DNA from: Rhodococcus qingshengii JCM 15477
Lineage (GTDB): Bacteria; Actinomycetota; Actinomycetes; Mycobacteriales; Mycobacteriaceae
Reading direction: 5' to 3'
Assembly (NCBI RefSeq): GCF_023221595.1
Contig: NZ_CP096563.1
Coordinates: 4,335,001 to 4,399,000 of the forward strand
Length of the DNA: 64,000 nt
Shown: piece by piece, positions 30,106 to 39,358 of the stretch
Numbering within the stretch: the first letter of the stretch is position 1
How the letters are laid out: each line of letters starts with the position of its first letter
Program-made: the position numbers and the translations under genes
The notes under the pieces: model-generated
The model's input: the letters and a program-made list of their open reading frames with translations, nothing else
Databases searched by the model: none
Told to the model about the DNA's origin: nothing

Positions 30106-31236
30106 TCAGACCACGCTGACCATCTCGTGATCAGCCACACCGGCGGCCAACACCCGGAGGTGATCTTCGGTGCTGCCGAGGGTGTGCTCGATGGCGACGA
30201 GTCGGCTCACGTAGTGCCCCACCGGGTACTCCGCGGTCATACCGATACCACCATGCATCTGGATCGCCTCCTGGCCGATGAGCCGAGCCGAACGCCCGAT
30301 TTGCAACTTCACCCGCGAAGCGATCACTGGATCGACGACGCCGTCGGCAAGGGACATCGTTGCGTACAGACTCATGCTGCGTGCCAACTCGAGCGAGACG
30401 TACAGGTCGGCGGCGCGGTGTGTCAGTGTCTGGAACTTTGCGAGGGGAACCCCGAATTGCTTACGCGTCTTGAGGTATTCGGTGGTCAGGCGTAGCGCCT
30501 CTTCCATCGCTCCGACAGCCTCGGCGCACAGCGCGGCCTGCTCACGGATCTGCGCGGCCTGGATCAGAGCAGTAGCGTCACCGCCCTCACCGAGTGCTTC
30601 GGCCGGCGTATCGGTGAACTCGATCTGCGCCCCGCGCAACCCGTCGTGAGTGGCGTAGGACTTGCGTACCAAACCGGAGGCATCGCTCTTGACGAGGAAC
30701 AGTCCGACGCCACCGCCGGGGAGCGCAGCGCTCACGACCAAGATGTCCGCCGTCGCGCCGTGGCCGACGGGATTCTTGATACCGGTGATGGTCCAGCCGC
30801 CGTCGACCTGGGCCGCCGCGGTAGCCCGTTCGGTTGCCGGCCAACGGATTCCGGGTTCCTGGTCGGCGAACGCGAGGAACGTGGTGCCCTCGGCCACTCC
30901 GGGAAGAATCGACGAGCGCTGCTCTGCGCTGCCCCCTTCGGAGATGAGCCCGCCCGGCGTCACGACCGCGTCGAGTAGCGGCTCGGGTGCCAAGCGTCGA
31001 CCGATCTCGGTCATGACCGCGCCGATTTCCACTGGGCCGGCGTCCATGCCGCCGTCGTCCTCGGAGAATGTCAGGCCGAGCAAGCCGACCTCGGCCAACT
31101 GCTTCCAGACCTGCGGGCTCCACCCGGGATCGGAGTCGATGATCGCGTTGCGCTTCTCGGCGTCGTAGCTACGCGCGAGGAGATCCTTGGTGGTGTCGCG
31201 GAGAAGTTTTTGTTCGTCGTTGAGTTCGAAGTCCAT
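30106..31236 (-). CDS. Acyl-CoA dehydrogenase, second subunit
   Basis: A 376-residue flavoprotein of the acyl-CoA dehydrogenase family: N-terminal helical domain (FELNDEQKLLRDT), middle strand domain (WTITGIKNPVGHGATAD) and C-terminal helices (YLKTRKQFGVPLAKFQTLTHR, AIQMHGGIGMTAEYP). The usual middle-domain flavin motif (Y-x-T/S-E-P-x-x-G-S) is weak here (FADQEPGIRW), as in the smaller partner of actinobacterial alpha2beta2 dehydrogenases for steroid side chains and dicarboxylates. It overlaps or directly follows the other dehydrogenase gene. ATG 31236 with GAGG upstream is preferred over GTG 31248. Confidence 0.88.
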   Translation of the reverse strand: MDFELNDEQKLLRDTTKDLLARSYDAEKRNAIIDSDPGWSPQVWKQLAEVGLLGLTFSEDDGGMDAGPVEIGAVMTEIGRRLAPEPLLDAVVTPGGLISEGGSAEQRSSILPGVAEGTTFLAFADQEPGIRWPATERATAAAQVDGGWTITGIKNPVGHGATADILVVSAALPGGGVGLFLVKSDASGLVRKSYATHDGLRGAQIEFTDTPAEALGEGGDATALIQAAQIREQAALCAEAVGAMEEALRLTTEYLKTRKQFGVPLAKFQTLTHRAADLYVSLELARSMSLYATMSLADGVVDPVIASRVKLQIGRSARLIGQEAIQMHGGIGMTAEYPVGHYVSRLVAIEHTLGSTEDHLRVLAAGVADHEMVSVV

Positions 31237-31244
31237 GCCACGCC

Positions 31245-32420
31245 TCACAATCCGAGGATCGAGGAGGCGATGATGCTGCGCTGCACTTCGCTCGATCCGC
31301 TGTAGATGGATACCTTGCGGTAGTTCAGGTACGTCGGGGCAGTGTGCTGCGCCCAGCTCGCGGAGGCGATGTCGCTGCCCGCGTCGTACGGCAGTGAATC
31401 AGGGCCGGCCACGTCCATCAGCAGTTCGACGCTCGCCTGCTGCAATTCGGAGCCACGAAGCTTGAGCAGCGACGACGCCGGGTTCGGCTGGCCGTCAGCG
31501 GAACTGGCGACCACCCGGAGCTGAGTGAGCTCGAGGGCAAGCAATTCGTTTTCGAGTTCGGCGAGGCGCGCAGCGAAGAGCGGATCTTCGAGCAGTGTTC
31601 CGTTGCCGACCTTGACCTCGGCAGCGCGGGCCTTGGCCTGGGCCAGACGAACCTTCGAGAACCCGACGCGGGTGACACCGGTGCGCTCGTTGCCGAGCAG
31701 GAACTTGGCGTAGCCCCAGCCCTGGTTCTCTTCACCGACCAGGTTCTCTCCCGGAACGCGGACGTCCTCGAAGAACACTTCGTTGACCTCGTAGCCGCCG
31801 TCGATCAGCTTGATCGGGCGGACCGTGACGCCAGGCGTCTTCAGATCGACAAGGATGAACGAGATGCCGGCCTGACGCTTGGGCGCATCGGGATTGGTGC
31901 GCACGAGGCAGAAAATCCAGTCGGCGTACTGTCCCAGCGTCGTCCACGTCTTCTGGCCGTTGATGACCCAGTCGTCTCCGTCGCGGACCGCGCGAGTCTT
32001 GAGCGAAGCGAGATCGGAACCGGCCTCGGGTTCGGAGAATCCCTGGCACCACCAGATGTCGAGGTTCGCAGTCGCCGGAAGGAACTTCTCCTTCTGCTCC
32101 TGCGAGCCGAAGGCCGCGATGACCGGACCGACCATGTTGGCGTTGAACGCCAACGGTTCGGGAACCGACGCAAGCTGCAGTTCGTCGAGCCAGATGTTGT
32201 GCTGGACCGGGGTCCAGTCCTTGCCGCCCCACTCGACCGGCCAGTGCGGTACCGCCAGACCGTGAGCGTTGAGGATCTGCTGCGCCTCGACCATACGGTC
32301 GCGCCCCAACTCCTCGCCGTGGGCGTACGCCTCCCTGATGTCCGCGGGGATTTGCGTACGGAAGAACGTCCGCATCTCGTCGCGGAACGCTAGTTCCTCG
32401 TCGGTCAATGCCAGGTTCAT
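31245..32420 (-). CDS. Acyl-CoA dehydrogenase, first subunit
   Basis: A 391-residue acyl-CoA dehydrogenase with the complete flavin motif CQGFSEPEAGSDLASLKT and WVINGQKTWTT. At the C-terminus the common EGT catalytic-base motif reads IYSGSSEVQRSIIASSILGL, as in many FadE-type and PimC-like subunits. It is encoded directly before a second dehydrogenase with a weak flavin motif, which suggests a heterotetramer acting on a bulky or dicarboxylic acyl-CoA. AAGGA lies seven bases before the ATG. The substrate is not known. Confidence 0.9.
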   Translation of the reverse strand: MNLALTDEELAFRDEMRTFFRTQIPADIREAYAHGEELGRDRMVEAQQILNAHGLAVPHWPVEWGGKDWTPVQHNIWLDELQLASVPEPLAFNANMVGPVIAAFGSQEQKEKFLPATANLDIWWCQGFSEPEAGSDLASLKTRAVRDGDDWVINGQKTWTTLGQYADWIFCLVRTNPDAPKRQAGISFILVDLKTPGVTVRPIKLIDGGYEVNEVFFEDVRVPGENLVGEENQGWGYAKFLLGNERTGVTRVGFSKVRLAQAKARAAEVKVGNGTLLEDPLFAARLAELENELLALELTQLRVVASSADGQPNPASSLLKLRGSELQQASVELLMDVAGPDSLPYDAGSDIASASWAQHTAPTYLNYRKVSIYSGSSEVQRSIIASSILGL

Positions 32421-32527
32421 CGGGATTCCTTCGCACTCGAAACCGGATTCATGTTCGGTTCGACCGTACCCCGACAGCTATGGAGGCGGAACAGGTACCG
32501 CAAAAGACGGCACTCGGGGCCGACCTC

Positions 32528-32974
32528 CTACACGGTTTTCAGGACCAACAGGTAACCCCCGCCCGCGGCGTCGATGCTTGTTTCGACATTCAACGCGGGA
32601 GCCAGACGCGACAACCGATCGATCAGCCAATCCGACGCTTCCTGGGCGTCGTCCTTGCCGGGGCAGCGAGCGACGGCGACGCGGCCACCCTTGCGCTCGA
32701 GCTGCTCCACGACCCCGATGATCGGGGCGGGATCCACGACGAACAGCCGATCCGGCCATTCCACAACAGGTTTGACCGCACCCTTCTTGGTGTTGCATGC
32801 GCGGTGCGCCAAGCGTTCGACGCCACCTTTGGTCTTGCCACCCTTTTTTGCGGTGTTGATGCTGTCGATACTCGGGCCGCGCGGATCATTGACGGACATG
32901 TCGGGATCGACCGGTTCATCACACAGCCAGCAGCGCCAGGATTCACGTTCGCCGACTTCTTGAAGGGTGCTCAT
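32528..32974 (-). CDS. Small HNH-nuclease-like protein
   Basis: A 148-residue protein. Residues 14-60 look like a compact HNH/zinc site: CWLCDEPVD, then LAHRACNTKKGA, the usual closing motif of HNH endonucleases. The middle HNH segment is unusual (GPSIDSINTAKKGGKTKGG) and the expected DHI-type histidine is missing, so nuclease activity is uncertain. The C-terminal 70 residues form an unassigned alpha/beta region. No partner genes are present. TACCGT six bases before ATG 32974 suggests a leaderless mRNA. Confidence 0.7.
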   Translation of the reverse strand: MSTLQEVGERESWRCWLCDEPVDPDMSVNDPRGPSIDSINTAKKGGKTKGGVERLAHRACNTKKGAVKPVVEWPDRLFVVDPAPIIGVVEQLERKGGRVAVARCPGKDDAQEASDWLIDRLSRLAPALNVETSIDAAGGGYLLVLKTV

Positions 32975-32980
32975 GTGGCA

Positions 32981-32986
32981 ACGGTA
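32981..32986 (-). promoter_or_regulatory. -10 element TACCGT of a leaderless promoter
   Basis: Minus-strand TACCGT, six bases before the ATG of the HNH-like gene. An inverted repeat starts three bases further upstream. Confidence 0.5.
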
Positions 32987-32988
32987 CC

Positions 32989-33028
32989 GTGCGCACTTTC
33001 GGCTGTTACCGCTACCAAAAGTGCGCAC
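32989..33028. promoter_or_regulatory. Inverted repeat with two GTGCGCAC palindromes
   Basis: GTGCGCACTTT (32989-32999) and AAAAGTGCGCAC (33017-33028) are inverted copies 17 bases apart. GTGCGCAC is itself a palindrome, so the two copies are also direct repeats. The element covers the -35 region of the HNH-like gene and lies just after the ABC permease stop, so it may be an operator, a terminator or both. Confidence 0.5.
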
Positions 33029-33030
33029 GG

Positions 33031-33043
33031 GGGCCGAAGGCCC
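33031..33043 (-). terminator. Short hairpin after the ABC permease gene
   Basis: GGGCC-GAA-GGCCC directly adjoins the stop codon of the permease. Short stem; may act together with the next inverted repeat. Confidence 0.35.
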
Positions 33044-35577
33044 TACATGTCTGCAATCGCCTCCAGCGGCTTTGTCTTGGCCGCTCGGTTGGCCGGCCAC
33101 AGCGCCGCCAAGACACCCACCACACCCGAGCCGATCAGCATTCCGACCACCTGACCCCACGGGATCGTGATCTTGTCGAGGCCCTGATCCGCGAGAGTGC
33201 TCACGAAGGCCCAACCGAACGCGATGCCGAGAACAACTCCGACCGCCGCGCCGTACACCGCGATGAGCACCGACTCGAGGTAGATCGTGCGTCGCATCTG
33301 TCCGCGCTGCATGCCGACAGCTCGCAGCATTCCGATTTCTCGTCGCCGCTCGACCACCGAGAGTGCCAGGGTGTTGATGATGCCCAGGATTGCGATCACG
33401 ACCGCGAGTGCAAGCAGTCCGTAGAGGATCGCCAACAACGTGTTGATCTGCTGGCCCTGAGTTCCCTTGAACTCCTCACGATCCTGCACCTGGACGACGA
33501 CGTACTTCTCCGTGGCCGTTTCGAGCTCGGATCGCAGCGTTGTCAGATCCGCGCCAGGCTTCGCCTTCACCAGAACCACGAAGTCCGGCAGACTCTCGGC
33601 CGGCATCAGCTTCCGATACGCCTCGTCCGAGACGATCCACGAGCCGATCAGCTGGTTGTCCTCGAACACTCCCGCGACAACCGTCTGGTACTCGACGCCG
33701 CCGGGACCGGTCAACGTCTGGGTCGAACCCACAGTCCAGCCCTTGTCGTCCGCAGTCGACTTCGAGACGAGCATGTTGTTGCCGGTCAGATCGACCGTGC
33801 CCTCGAGGATCTTGTATTCGAGCACGCCTTCGATCGGGCCGTCGAACGAAGCGCCCTGCTCGTCCTCACCGTCGACCTTCGCACGCACTCCGTGCAACGA
33901 CGTCGCGCTCTGCACGTCGGGCACTTGTCGGACCGCGTCGGCCGCACCTCGCGGCACGCCGATCGCGTTGGGACCGGTCAGGATGTAGTCGGCCGAAACA
34001 CCCACGTCGACAAGAGCATTGATGCTCGCCTTGGCCGAGGAACCGAACACTCCGATGACCGTCACCAGCATCAGACCGAGAGTCAACGCGAATGCCGTTG
34101 CGGCCGTGCGACGGGGATTGCGCACCGCATTGGTACGAGCCAATCGCCCGATGGCACCGAACGGCTTGGCGAACACGGCACCGAGCGCGCCGACGATCGG
34201 CCGCGACAGCGCGGGAGCCCCGAGAAGCACCGCGATGATCAACGAGAACGCACCGAGGCCTACGATCAGCGCCGCGCCGCCGCCGGTACCGCGAGAGCCG
34301 AACACGAGCAGTGCCACACCGATCACGCCGAGAATCGCACCGATCAACGTCCGCACTCGCAGTGAGTCGCCGGTGGAGGCGAACTCCTCACGCATGGCCG
34401 CCACCGGCGGGATCTTCGACGCACGACGAGCCGGGGCGTAAGCGCTGAGCGTCGTGACGACGACGCCGACCACCAACGCGACGATGATCGTGCGGGCACC
34501 CACCTGGAGCGGGCCTTCCGGCAGACCGACGTCGAATGTGTTGAGGAGACTGCGCAATCCGTAGGCGAGACCGATACCGCCGAGCAGACCGATGATGCTG
34601 CCGATGAGTCCGACCACGAGCGCCTCGGTGACCACCGAACGGCCGACCTGCGCTCGGCTCGCACCGATCGCACGCAGCAGCGCCAGCTCACGAAGACGCT
34701 GCGCCACGATCATCGAGAAGGTGTTGTAGATGATGAACGTTCCGACGAGCAGAGCAATCGCGCCGAACGCCAACAGGAAGTAGTTGATGAAGCTCAGCGC
34801 CGAGTCGACCTCGGCCTTGGTCTCCTCACGAACCTGGTCGCCGGTCTGCACCTTGAGATCGGGGAAAACCTGCTCGACGCGTTGCTGCAGTTCCGTCTGC
34901 GACACCCCGTCGCCCGCGACGTCGATGTACTCGACGTGTTGGCCGTCGGTGAAGAGTCCACGGGCCTGCTCGTCGGTGAAGAGCGCGCCGATGAACCCGC
35001 CGGTGTCACTGCCCGCCCCCTCGTAGATACCGGACAACGTCACGTCCACGATTCCGCGGGCCGGTGCCAGAACCTTGGCGGAGTCCCCCACCTTCAGTCC
35101 GGCTCGCTCGGCGGCGCTGGTGTTCAGCGCGACCTGACCGGTCTGCGTCGGAGGCGCGCCCTCGACGAAGGTGTCGGGTTCGGCAATCGCCTGGCCCGGC
35201 GGTAGGTAGGACTGACCGATACTCGGCGCGCCGCCGGTCTGAACAGCGCCGCCGTCTGCGTTGATCAGGACGATCTGTCCACTGACGGCCGGGGCTACCG
35301 CTCGAACGCCGTCGACTGCGGCAAGTTTGTCGACATCCTCGACCGGGACGCCACTGGTGTTGCGCTCTTCCATCGATACCCGGACGTCGACGCCCTGGGC
35401 GGTGTTCTCGAAGATCGAATCGAAAGTCTTCTGGAGGGTGTCGGTGAAAACGAACGACCCCGCGACAAAAGCCGTGCCAAGCACCACGGAGAGAACCGTC
35501 AGCGCAAGTCGCACCTTGTGTGCCGCCAAGTTGCGCAGGGAAACCTTGCGCATCGGCGAGTTACTTACCGAAGCCAT
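33043..35577 (-). CDS. ABC transporter permease, FtsX/MacB-like
   Basis: An 844-residue membrane protein with two FtsX modules. The first helix (about residues 20-45) is followed by a large extracytoplasmic domain, three helices around FINYFLLAFGAIALLVGTFIIYNTFSM (written here as spanning about residues 263-290), then a second helix set and domain, and three final helices near residues 720-835. The motif LRELALLRAIGASR and its second copy RREIGMLRAVGMQR mark the coupling loops. Such permeases work with MacB/LolD-type ATPases in lipoprotein, peptide or stress-related export. It starts five bases after the ATPase stop. Confidence 0.9.
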   Translation of the reverse strand: MASVSNSPMRKVSLRNLAAHKVRLALTVLSVVLGTAFVAGSFVFTDTLQKTFDSIFENTAQGVDVRVSMEERNTSGVPVEDVDKLAAVDGVRAVAPAVSGQIVLINADGGAVQTGGAPSIGQSYLPPGQAIAEPDTFVEGAPPTQTGQVALNTSAAERAGLKVGDSAKVLAPARGIVDVTLSGIYEGAGSDTGGFIGALFTDEQARGLFTDGQHVEYIDVAGDGVSQTELQQRVEQVFPDLKVQTGDQVREETKAEVDSALSFINYFLLAFGAIALLVGTFIIYNTFSMIVAQRLRELALLRAIGASRAQVGRSVVTEALVVGLIGSIIGLLGGIGLAYGLRSLLNTFDVGLPEGPLQVGARTIIVALVVGVVVTTLSAYAPARRASKIPPVAAMREEFASTGDSLRVRTLIGAILGVIGVALLVFGSRGTGGGAALIVGLGAFSLIIAVLLGAPALSRPIVGALGAVFAKPFGAIGRLARTNAVRNPRRTAATAFALTLGLMLVTVIGVFGSSAKASINALVDVGVSADYILTGPNAIGVPRGAADAVRQVPDVQSATSLHGVRAKVDGEDEQGASFDGPIEGVLEYKILEGTVDLTGNNMLVSKSTADDKGWTVGSTQTLTGPGGVEYQTVVAGVFEDNQLIGSWIVSDEAYRKLMPAESLPDFVVLVKAKPGADLTTLRSELETATEKYVVVQVQDREEFKGTQGQQINTLLAILYGLLALAVVIAILGIINTLALSVVERRREIGMLRAVGMQRGQMRRTIYLESVLIAVYGAAVGVVLGIAFGWAFVSTLADQGLDKITIPWGQVVGMLIGSGVVGVLAALWPANRAAKTKPLEAIADM

Positions 35578-35581
35578 GTGC

Positions 35582-36355
35582 TCAAGCCCCGGCTTCCACG
35601 TTCACGACCGCCTGCGGAGCGTCCAGACGCTTCATCCGGTCGAGGACCGAATCCGCCGTAGGCTCGCGCAATTCGTCGACGATCTTGCCGTCCGCGAGGA
35701 ACACCACCCGGTCGGCATACGCCGCTGCCCGCGGATCGTGCGTCACGATCACCACGGTCTGGTTGAACTCGTCGACGGCCGCCCGCAGGATCGAGAGCAC
35801 CTCACCGGAGGACTTCGAATCGAGGTTTCCGGTCGGCTCGTCGCCGAAGATGATCTCCGGCTGACCCGCCAGCGCACGCGCACACGCCACACGCTGCTGC
35901 TGACCACCCGAGAGCTCTCCCGGCCGATGATCGAGGCGATCCCCGAGACCCAGCTTGGTCAGGACGCTGTTCAACCAGGTCGGGTCCGCTTTGCGTCCCG
36001 CGATGTCGAGCGGCAACGTGATGTTCTCGAGCGCGGTCAGGGTCGGCACCAGGTTGAACGCCTGGAAAACGAAACCGATGCGATCGCGTCGCAATTGGGT
36101 CATCTGTTTGTCGGAAAGCGTCGTGAGTTCCGTGTCACCGATGAGAACAGAACCCGAACTGGCGGAATCCAGACCGGCGAGGCAATGCATCAGCGTCGAC
36201 TTACCGGAACCGGACGGCCCCATGATCGCCGTGAACTCACCGCGGGCGAAATCTGCGGACACCGAACTGAGGGCGTGCACCTGGGTATCTCCGGTGCCGT
36301 AGGTCTTGGACAGGCCGACTGCGCGGGCCGCGACATCCTGGGCGTGCGAACTCAT
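35582..36355 (-). CDS. ABC transporter ATP-binding protein, MacB/LolD type
   Basis: A 257-residue ATPase with Walker A GPSGSGKSTLM, Q-loop FVFQAFNLVP, signature LSGGQQQRVACARAL, Walker B IIFGDEPTGNLD and switch histidine in VIVTHD. The sequence between Walker A and signature (LTALENITLPLDIAGRK) is typical of the LolD/MacB/FtsE group. It pairs with the downstream FtsX-like permease. AAAGG precedes the ATG. The promoter region carries several GC-rich palindromes. Confidence 0.92.
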   Translation of the reverse strand: MSSHAQDVAARAVGLSKTYGTGDTQVHALSSVSADFARGEFTAIMGPSGSGKSTLMHCLAGLDSASSGSVLIGDTELTTLSDKQMTQLRRDRIGFVFQAFNLVPTLTALENITLPLDIAGRKADPTWLNSVLTKLGLGDRLDHRPGELSGGQQQRVACARALAGQPEIIFGDEPTGNLDSKSSGEVLSILRAAVDEFNQTVVIVTHDPRAAAYADRVVFLADGKIVDELREPTADSVLDRMKRLDAPQAVVNVEAGA

Positions 36356-36388
36356 GATCGCCTTTCCTGTTCACTTCGGTGCTACTTT

Positions 36389-36427
36389 GCGGGCGTGACG
36401 GGCGCCCGTGAAAACACGGACGCCCGC
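36389..36427. promoter_or_regulatory. Nested palindromes in the divergent promoter region
   Basis: GCGGGCGT (36389-36396) pairs with ACGCCCGC (36420-36427). Within lie the palindrome ACGGGCGCCCGT (36398-36409) and the hairpin CCGTG-AAAA-CACGG (36406-36419). Located between the ABC exporter and the acyl-CoA ligase, which are divergent. Confidence 0.5.
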
Positions 36428-36451
36428 AATGGTTGGTTCCATCCTGTCGGG

Positions 36452-36469
36452 TGGCGGGCGCGCCCGCCA
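36452..36469. promoter_or_regulatory. Perfect 18-bp palindrome
   Basis: TGGCGGGCGCGCCCGCCA reads the same on both strands. It lies 97 bases upstream of the ABC ATPase start and 149 upstream of the ligase start, so it is better explained as an operator than as a terminator, since no gene ends here. Confidence 0.5.
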
Positions 36470-36617
36470 TCGGGGACCACCCTGATATCTGCGGCCGAGC
36501 CGGTCAGGGTCGGGGGAATGCGACCCCTCATGCTTGTGCGCATTGACTGGAAACAGCGATACGAAGACCGGGCGCACATTAACCTTGTGACACCAATCAC
36601 ACGAGAGAGGCGGCCGA

Positions 36618-38180
<1,563 letters not shown>

Positions 38181-38202
38181 GTTCGCGTGCTGTAATGGGG
38201 CG

Positions 38203-38613
38203 GTGACTTCGCGCCGCCCCACCACACCCAATCCGACCGATCCGTGCCCGTGCGGCAGCGGCAACGCGTTGGCCGAATGCTGCGGCAAGTACATCAGCGG
38301 AGTAGCGCACGCACCGACCGCCGAAACCCTGATGCGTTCGCGTTACACGGCTTTCGCTGTGATGGACGACGAATATCTCACGCAGACTTGGCATCCCGAC
38401 CATCGCCCAGCCCAACTCGATCTCGACCCCGACCAGAAATGGCTCCGGTTGGAGATCCTGGACACCGAACGGGGCGGGCTGTTCGATTCCGACGGCGTCG
38501 TGGAATTTCGCGCTCACTACACATTCGGACGCGAGCGGGGAATGCTCCACGAACGCAGTCGATTTGCGCGAACAGAGGGTAAGTGGCTCTATGTCGACGG
38601 CGATATCGGTTAG
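38203..38613 (+). CDS. YchJ/UPF0225-like protein with SEC-C zinc motif
   Basis: A 136-residue protein. The N-terminus has a SEC-C zinc knuckle (DPCPCGSGNALAECCGKY). The rest, with LMRSRYTAFAV and an NTF2-like fold ending in LHERSRFARTEGKWLYVDG, matches the YchJ family. Function is unknown; SEC-C motifs bind zinc and sometimes SecB. Start GTG 38203 is 22 bases after the ligase stop, so the two may be cotranscribed. Confidence 0.85.
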   Translation: MTSRRPTTPNPTDPCPCGSGNALAECCGKYISGVAHAPTAETLMRSRYTAFAVMDDEYLTQTWHPDHRPAQLDLDPDQKWLRLEILDTERGGLFDSDGVVEFRAHYTFGRERGMLHERSRFARTEGKWLYVDGDIG

Positions 38614-38657
38614 GTAACTCCGGGCACCGCCGCCGCGGATCCCGATAACGCGAGCCC

Positions 38658-38663
38658 TACGAT
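38658..38663 (+). promoter_or_regulatory. -10 element TACGAT of a leaderless promoter
   Basis: TACGAT lies six bases before ATG 38670, so transcription should start at the ATG. Confidence 0.55.
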
Positions 38664-38669
38664 CGAGTC

Positions 38670-39266
38670 ATGACAACGAACCGGACGAGATCATTTGCCG
38701 CTGTCGCTGCCATCGCAGTGGGCGTGAGCCTGACTGCCTGTTCGCAGGACGCGGAGACCACTCCCACGGCAGCCACCTCGGCCGTCACCTCGACCTCGAC
38801 CTCGAGTGCAGCAGCGTCGACCACAGAACCAGTCCCGACGGACAGCTCCGACAAGACGTCGGCTGCGGGCACCGAATCCAAGCTCACCGTCGTCGACATC
38901 AGAGTGGGCGAGCACGACGGATTCGATCGTGTCGTCTACGAAATGGGCGGAACCGGCACACCCGGTTGGCGCGTCAAGTACGTCGACGCGGCGACGCAGG
39001 AAGGCAGCGGTAAGCCCGTGGACATCAAGGGTGCCGCAGTGATCCAGGTCCTGATCGACGGTTCCGCATATCCCTTCGACAGCGGAGTCGAGCAGTACTC
39101 CGGCCCCAACCCGGTCCCCGGCGTCGGCGGAGTCGTGACCGAGGTCAACGGGTCCAACGTCTTCGAGGGAGTCACGCAGTCGTTCATCGGCGTGACCGAG
39201 AAGCAGCCGTTCACGGTCACGACGCTCAGCGACCCTCCTCGCGTGGTGGTCGACGTGGCCCGCTGA
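38670..39266 (+). CDS. Secreted lipoprotein with AMIN-like domain
   Basis: A 198-residue lipoprotein. The signal sequence (residues 1-24) ends with lipobox LTAC, so the mature protein starts at C24 and is anchored in the cytoplasmic membrane facing outward. A Thr/Ser/Ala-rich linker (25-70) is followed by an AMIN-like domain (LTVVDIRVGEHDGFDRVVYEMGG written as residues about 72-94; later PRVVVDVAR). AMIN-like domains bind cell-wall components. The leaderless promoter TACGAT lies just upstream. Confidence 0.85.
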   Translation: MTTNRTRSFAAVAAIAVGVSLTACSQDAETTPTAATSAVTSTSTSSAAASTTEPVPTDSSDKTSAAGTESKLTVVDIRVGEHDGFDRVVYEMGGTGTPGWRVKYVDAATQEGSGKPVDIKGAAVIQVLIDGSAYPFDSGVEQYSGPNPVPGVGGVVTEVNGSNVFEGVTQSFIGVTEKQPFTVTTLSDPPRVVVDVAR

Positions 39267-39358
39267 GGCCGCACTTGACCTGAAGTTTGGTTGAGGTTCT
39301 ACCTTCGTGTCGTACCGGCCACGTAATCTTCGTGGCCGGCGACCGGAGGGGCGAAGTC

